DNA of 6,139 bases from Acidobacteria bacterium 37-71-11 (GCA_002279285.1 NCBR01000148.1:1-6139), one strand, 5' to 3'; counted from the first letter of the stretch, positions 1 to 5,866 are shown. Numbers and translations are program-made. The notes: generated from the letters alone by a model not told the origin.

Positions 1-809
1 TCCCAGACGAACTCGTCCGCGATCTCGCCGAACGCGTTTTCAGCCGGGGCCCAGCGCGCCTCCTGACCGAGGCCGAGGTAGTGCTTGGTGAACAGGTCGA
101 CGAAAAACGTGGTGTCGAACGAGCGCGAGGCCGGCCAGAAGAAGGAGTTGCCGAGATACGCGCCGCGCTGGCTGGAGTACCCGAACGTCGGGACGAGGAA
201 CCCGGCGGCGCGGTCGCGCTTGACCGGCCAGAGCAGCCGTGGCGTGTAGAAGATCGGGACGCCGCGGACCTTGATCGTGGCATCGCGGAAGTGCCCATAC
301 CCCTCGAGCTGCACGATCGCGTCGCGCACCTCGATGCTCCACGGCGGCGCCTTATCGGTGAGGTCGCAGCTCGTGAACACGCCGCGGGTGAAGTGGTACT
401 TGTCCTCGCTCAACTTCTGCAGCTTCTCCCCCCGGAAATGGTAGGTGGGGGGAAAGAACGCATCCACTTTGTACAGCGTTCCGAGTTTCGTGCGCAGGTC
501 GAAATCCATCCGGTCGCAGGCCATGCGCGTCTCGCCCTGGTCGAGGATGACGTTTCCCTCGGCGTGGAGGTGCATCGTCTTGAGGTCGACCTCGACCTCG
601 TCGCAACGCAGCGAGATGTCCTGGTAGTGGAGCTGCACGTCGCCCTGGGCGCACCAGAGTTGGTCCTGAACCCACTGCTGCTGCGCGGCATCGATCGTGA
701 CTTGCTCGCCGAGCGCCGGCGGCGCGCCGGCGGCCGCGGCCGGCGACCGGCCCATCAGGGCGGAGGCCAAGCCGACCAGCACAATGAGGCTGTCGCGGGA
801 CCAGCGCAT
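1..809 (-). CDS. lptD: LPS-assembly protein LptD (OstA/Imp), N-terminal part, truncated by window edge
   Basis: LptD is the outer-membrane beta-barrel that, with LptE, inserts lipopolysaccharide into the outer leaflet. The visible 269 codons begin with a signal peptide: basic MRWSR, a hydrophobic stretch to about residue 20, then an Ala-rich cleavage region near residues 22-28, with no lipobox Cys. Residues about 35-150 have the repetitive beta-strand character of the OstA/LptA-like periplasmic jellyroll (VTIDAAQQQW, GDVQLHYQDISLRCDEVEVD, HAEGNVILDQG). Residues about 180-250 match the start of the LptD barrel domain (GVPIFYTPRLLWPVKRDRA, GFLVPTFGYSSQRG, NSFFWPASRSFDTTFF). The ATG at 807-809 is chosen because it gives a clean signal peptide; a GGGGA stretch lies a few bases upstream. 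The rest of the barrel lies beyond position 1. The gene is divergent from ruvX. Family assignment is confident; LPS as the substrate is inferred from the family. Confidence 0.93.
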   Translation of the reverse strand, partial: MRWSRDSLIVLVGLASALMGRSPAAAAGAPPALGEQVTIDAAQQQWVQDQLWCAQGDVQLHYQDISLRCDEVEVDLKTMHLHAEGNVILDQGETRMACDRMDFDLRTKLGTLYKVDAFFPPTYHFRGEKLQKLSEDKYHFTRGVFTSCDLTDKAPPWSIEVRDAIVQLEGYGHFRDATIKVRGVPIFYTPRLLWPVKRDRAAGFLVPTFGYSSQRGAYLGNSFFWPASRSFDTTFFVDLFTKHYLGLGQEARWAPAENAFGEIADEFVW

Positions 810-871
810 CGCCGCATTCCCCGAACGTTTCCACAACCGTCGCGCCAACCGCCCTCCTCGCCAGCGGCCGC

Positions 872-877
872 ATTCTA
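872..877 (-). promoter_or_regulatory. Possible -10 box for lptD
   Basis: The minus strand reads TAGAAT here, one mismatch from TATAAT, in a locally less GC-rich patch of the lptD-ruvX divergent region. Transcription would start near 865, giving a leader of about 56 nt. No convincing -35 hexamer is found at 16-18 bp, so the call is weak. Confidence 0.28.
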
Positions 878-879
878 GC

Positions 880-907
880 TTGGAGTCTACACGTGCAGGG
901 GTATCCT
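880..907 (+). promoter_or_regulatory. Weak candidate promoter for ruvX
   Basis: TTGGAG (880-885) and TATCCT (902-907) are separated by 16 bp. Each is only a partial match to the sigma70 consensus (3/6 and 4/6). If used, transcription would begin almost at the ruvX ATG (915), giving a leaderless or nearly leaderless mRNA. The 105-bp gap must contain the lptD promoter and probably one for ruvX; nothing else is evident in it. Confidence 0.22.
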
Positions 908-914
908 CGTCGCC

Positions 915-1340
915 ATGCGATGGCTGGCGCTCGACGTGGGATCACGGCGCGTCGGAGTGGCGGTGTGCGACGCAGACGAGCGGGTCGCCTCCCCCCTGCG
1001 CGCGCTCGACTACACCGGCCCGGAGGGGCTGGCGGGCGCCGTGGCCGCCCTGGTCCGGACCTGGGAGGCCGACGGGATCGTGGTCGGCGTGCCGGTGACA
1101 CGCTCCGGCCAGGGGCGGGGGGAGCGCCGCGTGGCGGGGTTGGTAGCCGCGCTGCGGCGCGCGCTCGCGATTCCGATCGAAACCGCCGACGAGAGCGGGA
1201 CGACCAGGGCGGCCGAGGAGCTCCTGGTTGCGGCCGGCGTACCGCGGCGGCGATGGCCTGACCTGGTGGACGGAATCGCCGCCCGTCTCATTCTCGAGCG
1301 TCACCTCAAAACCCGCCCGGGTTCCTTGTCACAGCGTTGA
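915..1340 (+). CDS. ruvX: RuvX/YqgF family, putative Holliday junction resolvase / pre-16S rRNA nuclease
   Basis: This is a 141-aa protein, the usual YqgF length (about 135-150 aa), with an RNase H-like fold. Known roles in the family are 16S rRNA 5'-end maturation in E. coli and Holliday-junction resolution; the role here is inferred. Visible motifs are the first strand LALDVGSRRVGVAV with acidic residue D7, DGIVVGVPV (residues 53-61) for the central strand, ADESGTT (91-97) with E93, and the C-terminal VDGIAARLILERHL (118-131) with D119. The three acidic catalytic positions are therefore kept. The usual DERLTT motif is altered to DESGTT, and the usual GLPLNMDG loop to GVPVTRSG. The ATG at 915 starts exactly at the family's N-terminal strand; GCAGGGG at 896-902 may act as a distant ribosome binding site. 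The stop lies 49 bp before the next gene, so co-transcription is possible. No mltG neighbour, common in other genomes, is present. Confidence 0.88.
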   Translation: MRWLALDVGSRRVGVAVCDADERVASPLRALDYTGPEGLAGAVAALVRTWEADGIVVGVPVTRSGQGRGERRVAGLVAALRRALAIPIETADESGTTRAAEELLVAAGVPRRRWPDLVDGIAARLILERHLKTRPGSLSQR

Positions 1341-1365
1341 CCTCACCGGAAACGGGTGTTAGCGT
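1337..1365 (+). promoter_or_regulatory. Weak candidate promoter for the pseudokinase gene
   Basis: TTGACC (1337-1342) overlaps the ruvX stop codon and lies 17 bp upstream of TAGCGT (1360-1365). The -35 is good (5/6) but the -10 is poor (3/6). A start near 1372 would give a leader of about 18 nt containing the ribosome binding site. Read-through from ruvX is the alternative. Confidence 0.27.
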
Positions 1366-1376
1366 GACCCCAGTCC

Positions 1377-1383
1377 GGGAGGG
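1377..1383 (+). promoter_or_regulatory. Ribosome binding site of the pseudokinase-TonB gene
   Basis: GGGAGGG lies 6 nt before the ATG at 1390. It is the clearest Shine-Dalgarno sequence in the window and it fixes the start codon of the downstream gene. Confidence 0.75.
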
Positions 1384-1389
1384 CCTGAA

Positions 1390-3333
1390 ATGGCCGATAC
1401 CTATTCGAGCTTCGGAAAGTTCCTCCTCCTCAAGCAACGGAGCCAGGACGGCCTCGGCACGCTCTGGCGCGCGGGGGAGATGGAGCGCGACAGCTTCCGC
1501 AGGATCGTCTGGCTGCGGCGCTTCGATCAGGCGGGGTTGAACCGGGCCGCGTTGGCCGCGGAGACCGCGGTAGCCAACCAGGTGTCGCAGGTCCTGAAGG
1601 CAACCAACGTGGTCCGGAACAGCGTCTGCGGCAGCGAGGACGGCGTGCCGTACGTGGCGTGGGACTACGTGCCGGCGCAACCCCTCGACCAGCTGATGGC
1701 GCGCGCGGCTTCAGAACAGTTCCCGATCGCGATCGACAACGCTCTGCTGATCGTCGAGAAGCTGGCGGCCGCACTGGCCGCGGCGACGGCGGTCGAACTC
1801 CAGGGGGAGGCGCTCGTACACGGCTTCCTCGTGCCTCACCTCGTCATGGTCGGAAACGACGGCGAGGCGATGGTGGCCGGCTTCGGCCTCGCGCGCGGCC
1901 TGCGCGCCAATCTCGACCGCGTCGCCGTAAAGCGGACCGCCGCGCCGTACCTCGCGCCCGAGGTGCTGGCGAACGCGCCCGCCGCAACCCGCCGGTCCGA
2001 CGTCTACTCGCTGGGAGCCATTCTGTTTCAGCTGCTGTGCGGGCAGCCACTTCCCGCGGACCCGGTCGGCCGCGCCGCCGCCCTCGAGCACCCGGCACTC
2101 GCCTTCGACGAGGGGCCGGTTCCCGCCGACGTGCTCGCAATCCTGGCGAAAACGCTGTCGCCCAGGCCGGACGACCGCTTCGCGTCGGCCGCCGACTTCA
2201 AGCGCGAGCTGGAGAAGCTCCTGTACGGCGGCGCGTACTCGCCCACCACGTTCAACCTCGCGCTGTTCATGGACCGCCTGTACCGCAACGAGATCGAGCA
2301 GGAGGACCGCGAGGTCCAGCGCGAGCGCGCCCTCGACGTCGCGGCGCACTACCAGCCTCCGAAGGCCGATGAGCCCGAGGCCCCCCCGTCGGCCCCGAGC
2401 CGCACCGGGATGCTCGCCGCGGTCATCGGCGGCGTCGTGGTCTTGCTCGGGGTGATCGGGTATCTCGTCCTGAGCCGGCCGGCGTCGCCGCCGCCCATCG
2501 ACCAGGACGCGCAGAAGAAGATGCTGCAGGAGCTGGTGAACACGCAGGTGGCGCGGGCGCTCAAGGAGAAGGAAGACCAGCTGAACCAAGAGCTCCAATC
2601 CGAGAAGGCCAAGACCGAAGAGCTGCGCAAGCAGCTCGCCACGCAAAAACAGGGCCCGGCGGCCAAACAGATCTCGCCCGAGGAGCAGCAGCAGCTGCAG
2701 CGGGAGCTGGCCGCGCGCGAGGCGGAGCAGAAGCGGAAAGAGGACGAGCTGGCGAAGGTGAAGCAGCAGCAGGAGGCCGAGGCGGCGAAGGCCCGCCAGC
2801 AGCAGGCGCAGGCGAGGGCGAAGCTCGCTCTGCGGCCGACCGCGGTTCCAACCGCGATATCCGCGCCGGCCGTGGTGCCTCCAGCCGCTCCAACGCAGGC
2901 GCCGGCGCCCGCCGCGCCGCCGCAAGCGCCCACGGCGCCCCCGGCAGCGGCGCCTCCGGCGCCCGCGACCGCGGAGGTGCCGGTCACAACCGGCCTCGGT
3001 TCCGGCGTGCGCGAGGGGGACCTGGTGGACTTCACCCAGGTCGACGTGCAGCCGCAAAACCTCGTCGAAACGAAGGTGACGCTGCCGCACACCGTGATGT
3101 TTGCGAGGTCGCCGATCAGCGGTTACGTGATCCTCAGAGCGCTCGTCAACGAGAAGGGCGGCGTGGACCAAGCCCAGGTCCTGCGAGGGCTGCAGCCGCC
3201 GCGGCCAGAGATCGACAACGCCTGCATCGAGGCCGCCAGGCAAAACCGCTACCGGCCGGCAATGAAGGACGGCAAGCGGGTCAAGACCTGGATCACGGTG
3301 ACGTACCACATCGTGATCCAGCCGCCCCGATAG
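1390..3333 (+). CDS. Membrane pseudokinase with coiled coil and periplasmic TonB C-terminal domain
   Basis: This 647-aa protein has four visible parts. Residues about 8-278 follow the Ser/Thr kinase fold: an N-lobe strand, a probable alphaC Glu at E58, an APE motif (A189-E191), SDVYSLGAILFQLLCG with alphaF D204, and RPDDRFASAADF in the C-lobe. The catalytic residues are missing. The glycine loop reads RSQDGLG, the VAIK Lys is Arg (VWLRR, 40-44), HRDLKPxN has become HGFLVPHL (144-151), and DFG has become GFG (164-166). It is therefore predicted to be a pseudokinase. A single hydrophobic helix spans about 340-361. A Lys/Glu/Gln-rich coiled coil covers about 372-478, followed by an Ala/Pro-rich linker (483-530). 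Residues about 560-645 form a TonB_C-like domain (GYVILRALVNEKGGVDQ, IDNACIEAARQNRYRPAM, GKRVKTWITVTYHI). Predicted topology is kinase-like domain in the cytoplasm and TonB domain in the periplasm. The transmembrane helix lacks the Ser/His of E. coli TonB that functions with ExbB/ExbD, so energy transduction is doubtful. The partner and ligand are unknown; a scaffold or signal-coupling role is inference. Confidence 0.87.
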   Translation: MADTYSSFGKFLLLKQRSQDGLGTLWRAGEMERDSFRRIVWLRRFDQAGLNRAALAAETAVANQVSQVLKATNVVRNSVCGSEDGVPYVAWDYVPAQPLDQLMARAASEQFPIAIDNALLIVEKLAAALAAATAVELQGEALVHGFLVPHLVMVGNDGEAMVAGFGLARGLRANLDRVAVKRTAAPYLAPEVLANAPAATRRSDVYSLGAILFQLLCGQPLPADPVGRAAALEHPALAFDEGPVPADVLAILAKTLSPRPDDRFASAADFKRELEKLLYGGAYSPTTFNLALFMDRLYRNEIEQEDREVQRERALDVAAHYQPPKADEPEAPPSAPSRTGMLAAVIGGVVVLLGVIGYLVLSRPASPPPIDQDAQKKMLQELVNTQVARALKEKEDQLNQELQSEKAKTEELRKQLATQKQGPAAKQISPEEQQQLQRELAAREAEQKRKEDELAKVKQQQEAEAAKARQQQAQARAKLALRPTAVPTAISAPAVVPPAAPTQAPAPAAPPQAPTAPPAAAPPAPATAEVPVTTGLGSGVREGDLVDFTQVDVQPQNLVETKVTLPHTVMFARSPISGYVILRALVNEKGGVDQAQVLRGLQPPRPEIDNACIEAARQNRYRPAMKDGKRVKTWITVTYHIVIQPPR

Positions 3334-3431
3334 GTGCTTCGATCCCGCGGATGTTCGGCCCGCCTTCGCGGTCCTTTCCGTTTGCGGCCTGCGCGCGCCG
3401 CACGCACCGTGTCGGGGCGGCCGAGAAACCG
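3334..3431. other. Convergent intergenic gap, no strong terminator
   Basis: The pseudokinase gene and rho end facing each other across 98 bp. The only stem seen is a 6-bp TGCGGC/GCCGCA pair (3383-3388 with 3397-3402) with no T tract on either side. Termination here may be Rho-dependent, but nothing in the sequence proves this. Confidence 0.5.
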
Positions 3432-4679
3432 CTACCGCGCGCCGGTCTGGATGTTCGCGAGGAACTCCTCGTTGGTGCGGTACTGCTTGAGCTTGGTGAG
3501 CATGACCTGCATCGCCTCGTGGGGAGGCAGCGCGGCGAGCGCGCGCCGCAACAGGTAGATCCGCTCCACCTGATCCTTCGAGTAGAGCTTCTCCTCCTTG
3601 CGCGTGCCGGACTGAGGGATGTTCATGCACGGGAAGATCCGGCGCTCGAAGAGGTCGCGCGTGAGGACGATCTCCATGTTGCCGGTGCCCTTGAACTCCT
3701 GAAAGATCACCTCGTCCATGCGCGAGCCGGTGTCCACCAGGCAGGTGGCGATGATCGTCAGCGAGCCGCCGTGCTCGATGTTGCGCGCCGAGCCGAAGAA
3801 CCGCCGTGGCTTCTCCATGGTGCGGGCGTCGATGCCGCCCGAGAGGATGCGCCCCGAACTCTTCTGGTTGTTGTTGTACGCGCGCGACATGCGGGTGAGG
3901 GAATCCATCAGCACCACGACATCTCCGCCGAGTTCGACCAGGCGGCGTGAGCGCTCAAGGACCATCTCGGAGATCTCGATGTGGCTCTGGATCGATTCGT
4001 CGGATGACGATGCGTAGACGTCGCCCTTGATGATGTTGCGCTTCCAGTCGGTGACCTCTTCCGGGCGCTCGTCCACGAGCAGCACGAAGATCTGGACCTC
4101 GGGGTGGTTGACTCCGATCGCGTGGGCGAGCTGCTGCAGCAGCGTGGTCTTGCCCGCCTTCGGCGGCGCAACGATCAGGCAGCGCTGGCCCTTGCCGATC
4201 GGCGCCATGAGCTCGATCACGCGGGGTTCGAGGACGCCGGGGTCGGTCTCGAGCTTGAAGCGCGGCGTGGGGTCGATCGAGGTGAGGTCGGAGAACGGCA
4301 TCGCGCGCTGGCGGTATTCGTCGGGCGGGAACCCCTCGATTGCGGTGATCTCGACGACCGCCGGGCGCTGGTGCCCGTTGGGCGGCTGCACCGACGCGGT
4401 CAAGTGCAGCCCGCTTTCGAGGTGCCAGCGCGACAGCAGCGCGCCGTCGAGTGCCGGGTCCTCGCCGGTCGGGTGAAACCTCGTCGTCGCCGGGAGCAGA
4501 AACGCCTTGCCGTCGTCACGACGCCAGAGGTAGCCCTCGAACGGCGCAGCCGGCGCTGTGGACGAGGGGGGGTGACGGCGGCCGCGCCGCCGGCGCGGCC
4601 GGCGGCGCCGGCCCGAACCGGCAGCCTCGTTGGACTCCTGGACAGGAGACGCGGGAGCGTCGTTGAACTCTTCGACCAT
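3432..4679 (-). CDS. rho: Transcription termination factor Rho, with atypical N-terminus
   Basis: Rho is a hexameric RNA-dependent ATPase/helicase that releases transcripts from RNA polymerase. The 415-aa product (E. coli 419) has an intact motor domain: Walker A APPKAGKT (171-178), catalytic Glu in VDERPEEV (E204), Walker B VVVLMD (D259), Q-loop ILSGGIDA (278-285), R-loop EFKGTGN (328-334), and arginines R347 and R360 matching E. coli R353 and R366. The N-terminus is unusual. The helical Rho_N domain is replaced by about 46 residues with an Arg-rich run (residues 24-35, RRRRPRRRRGRR). In the following OB-fold the E. coli RNA-contacting aromatics are not evident: GFGF reads GKAF, and the positions of Y80 and Y110 align with Ala and Pro by eye. 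The segment ASSSDESIQSH replaces the usual ASTFDEPASRH. The ATG at 4679 has AAGGAG 10 nt upstream. The gene has its own promoter just past the HD-GYP stop codon. It is either the sole housekeeping Rho or a divergent second copy; the window cannot tell. Confidence 0.96.
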   Translation of the reverse strand: MVEEFNDAPASPVQESNEAAGSGRRRRPRRRRGRRHPPSSTAPAAPFEGYLWRRDDGKAFLLPATTRFHPTGEDPALDGALLSRWHLESGLHLTASVQPPNGHQRPAVVEITAIEGFPPDEYRQRAMPFSDLTSIDPTPRFKLETDPGVLEPRVIELMAPIGKGQRCLIVAPPKAGKTTLLQQLAHAIGVNHPEVQIFVLLVDERPEEVTDWKRNIIKGDVYASSSDESIQSHIEISEMVLERSRRLVELGGDVVVLMDSLTRMSRAYNNNQKSSGRILSGGIDARTMEKPRRFFGSARNIEHGGSLTIIATCLVDTGSRMDEVIFQEFKGTGNMEIVLTRDLFERRIFPCMNIPQSGTRKEEKLYSKDQVERIYLLRRALAALPPHEAMQVMLTKLKQYRTNEEFLANIQTGAR

Positions 4680-4689
4680 ACTTGTCAGG

Positions 4690-4695
4690 CTCCTT
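4690..4695 (-). promoter_or_regulatory. Ribosome binding site of rho
   Basis: AAGGAG on the minus strand lies 10 nt before the ATG at 4679. The spacing is slightly long but the match is good, and it supports this start over any internal one. Confidence 0.6.
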
Positions 4696-4713
4696 GGCTC
4701 ACCCAGCCGCCGC

Positions 4714-4732
4714 CTGCACAGCTACGGTGCAG
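4714..4732 (-). other. Small hairpin in the rho leader
   Basis: CTGCAC and GTGCAG form a perfect 6-bp stem with a 7-nt loop, extendable past a single bulged base at 4713. It sits in the long rho leader, about 20 nt upstream of the ribosome binding site. No T tract follows, so it is not an intrinsic terminator. A role in leader regulation is possible but unproven. Confidence 0.35.
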
Positions 4733-4805
4733 CGGTGACGGGGGCAAGCCAGCACGCGACGCGCGGGAACCGGCGGGAGTGAACACCGCATCCGCACCTT
4801 CGCGT

Positions 4806-4832
4806 CCCGGGTAGTGTAGCGCACAACCCGGG
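4806..4832. repeat. Inverted repeat flanking the rho -10 box (operator candidate)
   Basis: CCCGGGT (4806-4812) and ACCCGGG (4826-4832) are perfect 7-bp inverted arms around a 13-bp spacer, with arm centres 20 bp apart, about two helical turns. One arm begins at the predicted transcription start and abuts the -10 box; the other lies in the -35/-10 spacer. The geometry suits a dimeric DNA-binding protein. In RNA read through from the HD-GYP gene it could also fold as a hairpin, but no T tract follows. Confidence 0.5.
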
Positions 4833-4841
4833 GTCTGCCAA
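4813..4841 (-). promoter_or_regulatory. rho: Sigma70-type promoter of rho
   Basis: On the minus strand TTGGCA (4836-4841) and TACACT (4813-4818) are separated by exactly 17 bp. They match the consensus hexamers at 5/6 and 4/6. The promoter begins 17 bp after the HD-GYP stop codon. Transcription should start near 4806, leaving a leader of about 127 nt before the rho ATG. E. coli rho is known to be autoregulated through its leader; that this leader works likewise is inference. Confidence 0.62.
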
Positions 4842-4857
4842 CCCGTCAACCTCTTTG

Positions 4858-5817
4858 TCAACTCCCGGGCTGTCCGATCATGACCGCGAACGCCTCGAGG
4901 ACCTCGCGGTCCCACCATCCGCGCGCCGTCTCCTCCCGCTGCACCGCGAGCGCGTCTTCGGCGGAGAGCGCCTTGCGGTACGGGCGGTCGTTGGTGAGCG
5001 CGTCGAACACGTCCACGACCTGGAAGACGCGGGCGAGCAGCGGGATGTCGTCGCCGGACAGCCCGTCCGGGTAGCCGCTGCCGTCGCGCCGCTCGTGGTG
5101 GTGGCGGATGACCGGCAGCACCGGCCGCAGCGTGCGCAGCGGCGCGCAGATCTGCACCCCGATCTCGACGTGCGAGCGCATGACCACCCATTCCGCCTCG
5201 TCGAGCTTGTCCGGCTTGAGGAGGACCGCGTCCGGGATGCCGATCTTCCCGATGTCGTGCAGGTAACCGGCGCGCCGCAGCGTCTTGACCGACTCGGGAT
5301 CAAGGCCCATGTGCTGGCCGAGCCTGGCCCCGAGCAGCGACAGTCGGTCGCAGTGGTCGCCCGTGCCCTCGTCGCGCGCCTCGACCGCACGCGCGACGGC
5401 GAACAGCATCTTCTCCGCGTCGTCGAGATCCTGCGTGAGGCGCCGGAAGCTCACCAGGTTGCGGACGCGAACCTCGAGTTCGACGAGGTCGAACGGTTTG
5501 GTGAGGAAATCGGTCGCACCGGCCTCCAGGCCCTTCAGACGCGCGTCCCTGGAGTCGAGGCCGGTGAGGAACACGACCGGCAGCAGCCGCGTCTCCTCGT
5601 CGGCCTTGAGCCTGCGGCAGACCTCGAAGCCGTCGATGCCGGGCATCATGACGTCGAGGAGGATCACGTCGGGCTGGCGCTCGCGCGCGAGCAGCAGTCC
5701 GCTTGCTCCCTCGAGCGCCTGCCAGACCTCGAAGCCCAGCGGCAGGAGCGCGTCCCGCATCGCCTCGAGGCTCTGGGGTTGGTCGTCGACGATCAGCACC
5801 GTGCCGGCTGCAGACAT
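4858..5817 (-). CDS. Response regulator with REC and HD-GYP domains, probable c-di-GMP phosphodiesterase
   Basis: This is a 319-aa two-domain protein. Residues about 6-122 form a receiver domain with acidic pair D11-D12, phospho-acceptor D55 (ILLDVMMPG), T85 and K107 (TKPF). Residues about 135-312 form an HD-GYP domain, with GDH (H155), HDIGKIGIPD (187-196), MRSH (H216), HHERRDGSGYP (240-250) and DVFDALTNDRPYR (269-281). Every family signature is intact, including the GYP motif, so the protein should be an active metal-dependent phosphodiesterase that hydrolyses c-di-GMP, switched by phosphorylation of D55. It has no membrane segment, and its cognate histidine kinase is not in the window. The start is uncertain: TTG at 5826 would add three residues, but ATG at 5817 is preferred because the predicted promoter -10 box nearly abuts it. 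Neither start has a clear Shine-Dalgarno sequence. rho lies 178 bp downstream on the same strand. Confidence 0.93.
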   Translation of the reverse strand: MSAAGTVLIVDDQPQSLEAMRDALLPLGFEVWQALEGASGLLLARERQPDVILLDVMMPGIDGFEVCRRLKADEETRLLPVVFLTGLDSRDARLKGLEAGATDFLTKPFDLVELEVRVRNLVSFRRLTQDLDDAEKMLFAVARAVEARDEGTGDHCDRLSLLGARLGQHMGLDPESVKTLRRAGYLHDIGKIGIPDAVLLKPDKLDEAEWVVMRSHVEIGVQICAPLRTLRPVLPVIRHHHERRDGSGYPDGLSGDDIPLLARVFQVVDVFDALTNDRPYRKALSAEDALAVQREETARGWWDREVLEAFAVMIGQPGS

Positions 5818-5827
5818 AGCTGCCAAT

Positions 5828-5855
5828 ATTTTACACGATGGAGCGGCCGCGCAAA
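5828..5855 (-). promoter_or_regulatory. Candidate promoter of the REC-HD-GYP gene
   Basis: An AT-rich island, rare in this window, holds TAAAAT (5828-5833, minus strand; 5/6 match), with a weaker TTTGCG (5850-5855) 16 bp upstream. Transcription would start near 5821, only about 4 nt before the ATG at 5817, which would make the mRNA essentially leaderless. This agrees with the missing Shine-Dalgarno sequence. Confidence 0.45.
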
Positions 5856-5866
5856 CCCCGCAGACA

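Noticed and set aside
81..878. 265-codon plus-strand open frame
   Set aside because: It lies antisense to lptD, whose translation is clearly recognisable. The product resembles no family and is Arg/Val/Glu-rich in the way of mirrored high-GC codons.
352..1101. 249-codon minus-strand open frame
   Set aside because: It spans the lptD 5' end, the divergent promoter and part of ruvX in the wrong frame; its product is Arg/Pro-rich noise.
2683..2830. CAG/GAG-rich near-repeat
   Set aside because: It is explained by the Gln/Glu/Ala/Lys coding of the coiled coil; the units are irregular and not a tandem repeat.
3383..3402. Hairpin as a bidirectional terminator between the pseudokinase gene and rho
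   Set aside because: The stem is only 6 bp with no T tract on either strand, as expected by chance in sequence this GC-rich.
1711..3630. 639-codon minus-strand open frame
   Set aside because: It is antisense to the pseudokinase-TonB gene. The Leu/Arg-rich low-complexity stretches are the mirror of the coiled-coil and Ala/Pro codons.
4575..4615. Very GC-rich CGGC/GCCG stretch, possible hairpin or sequencing slip
   Set aside because: It encodes the Arg-rich Rho tail in one open frame, continuous with the start and the motor domain, so no frameshift is indicated.
4685..5191. 168-codon minus-strand open frame across the rho leader
   Set aside because: It overlaps the HD-GYP gene in another frame and runs through the rho promoter. 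Its product is Arg/Ala/Gly-rich with no recognisable domain.
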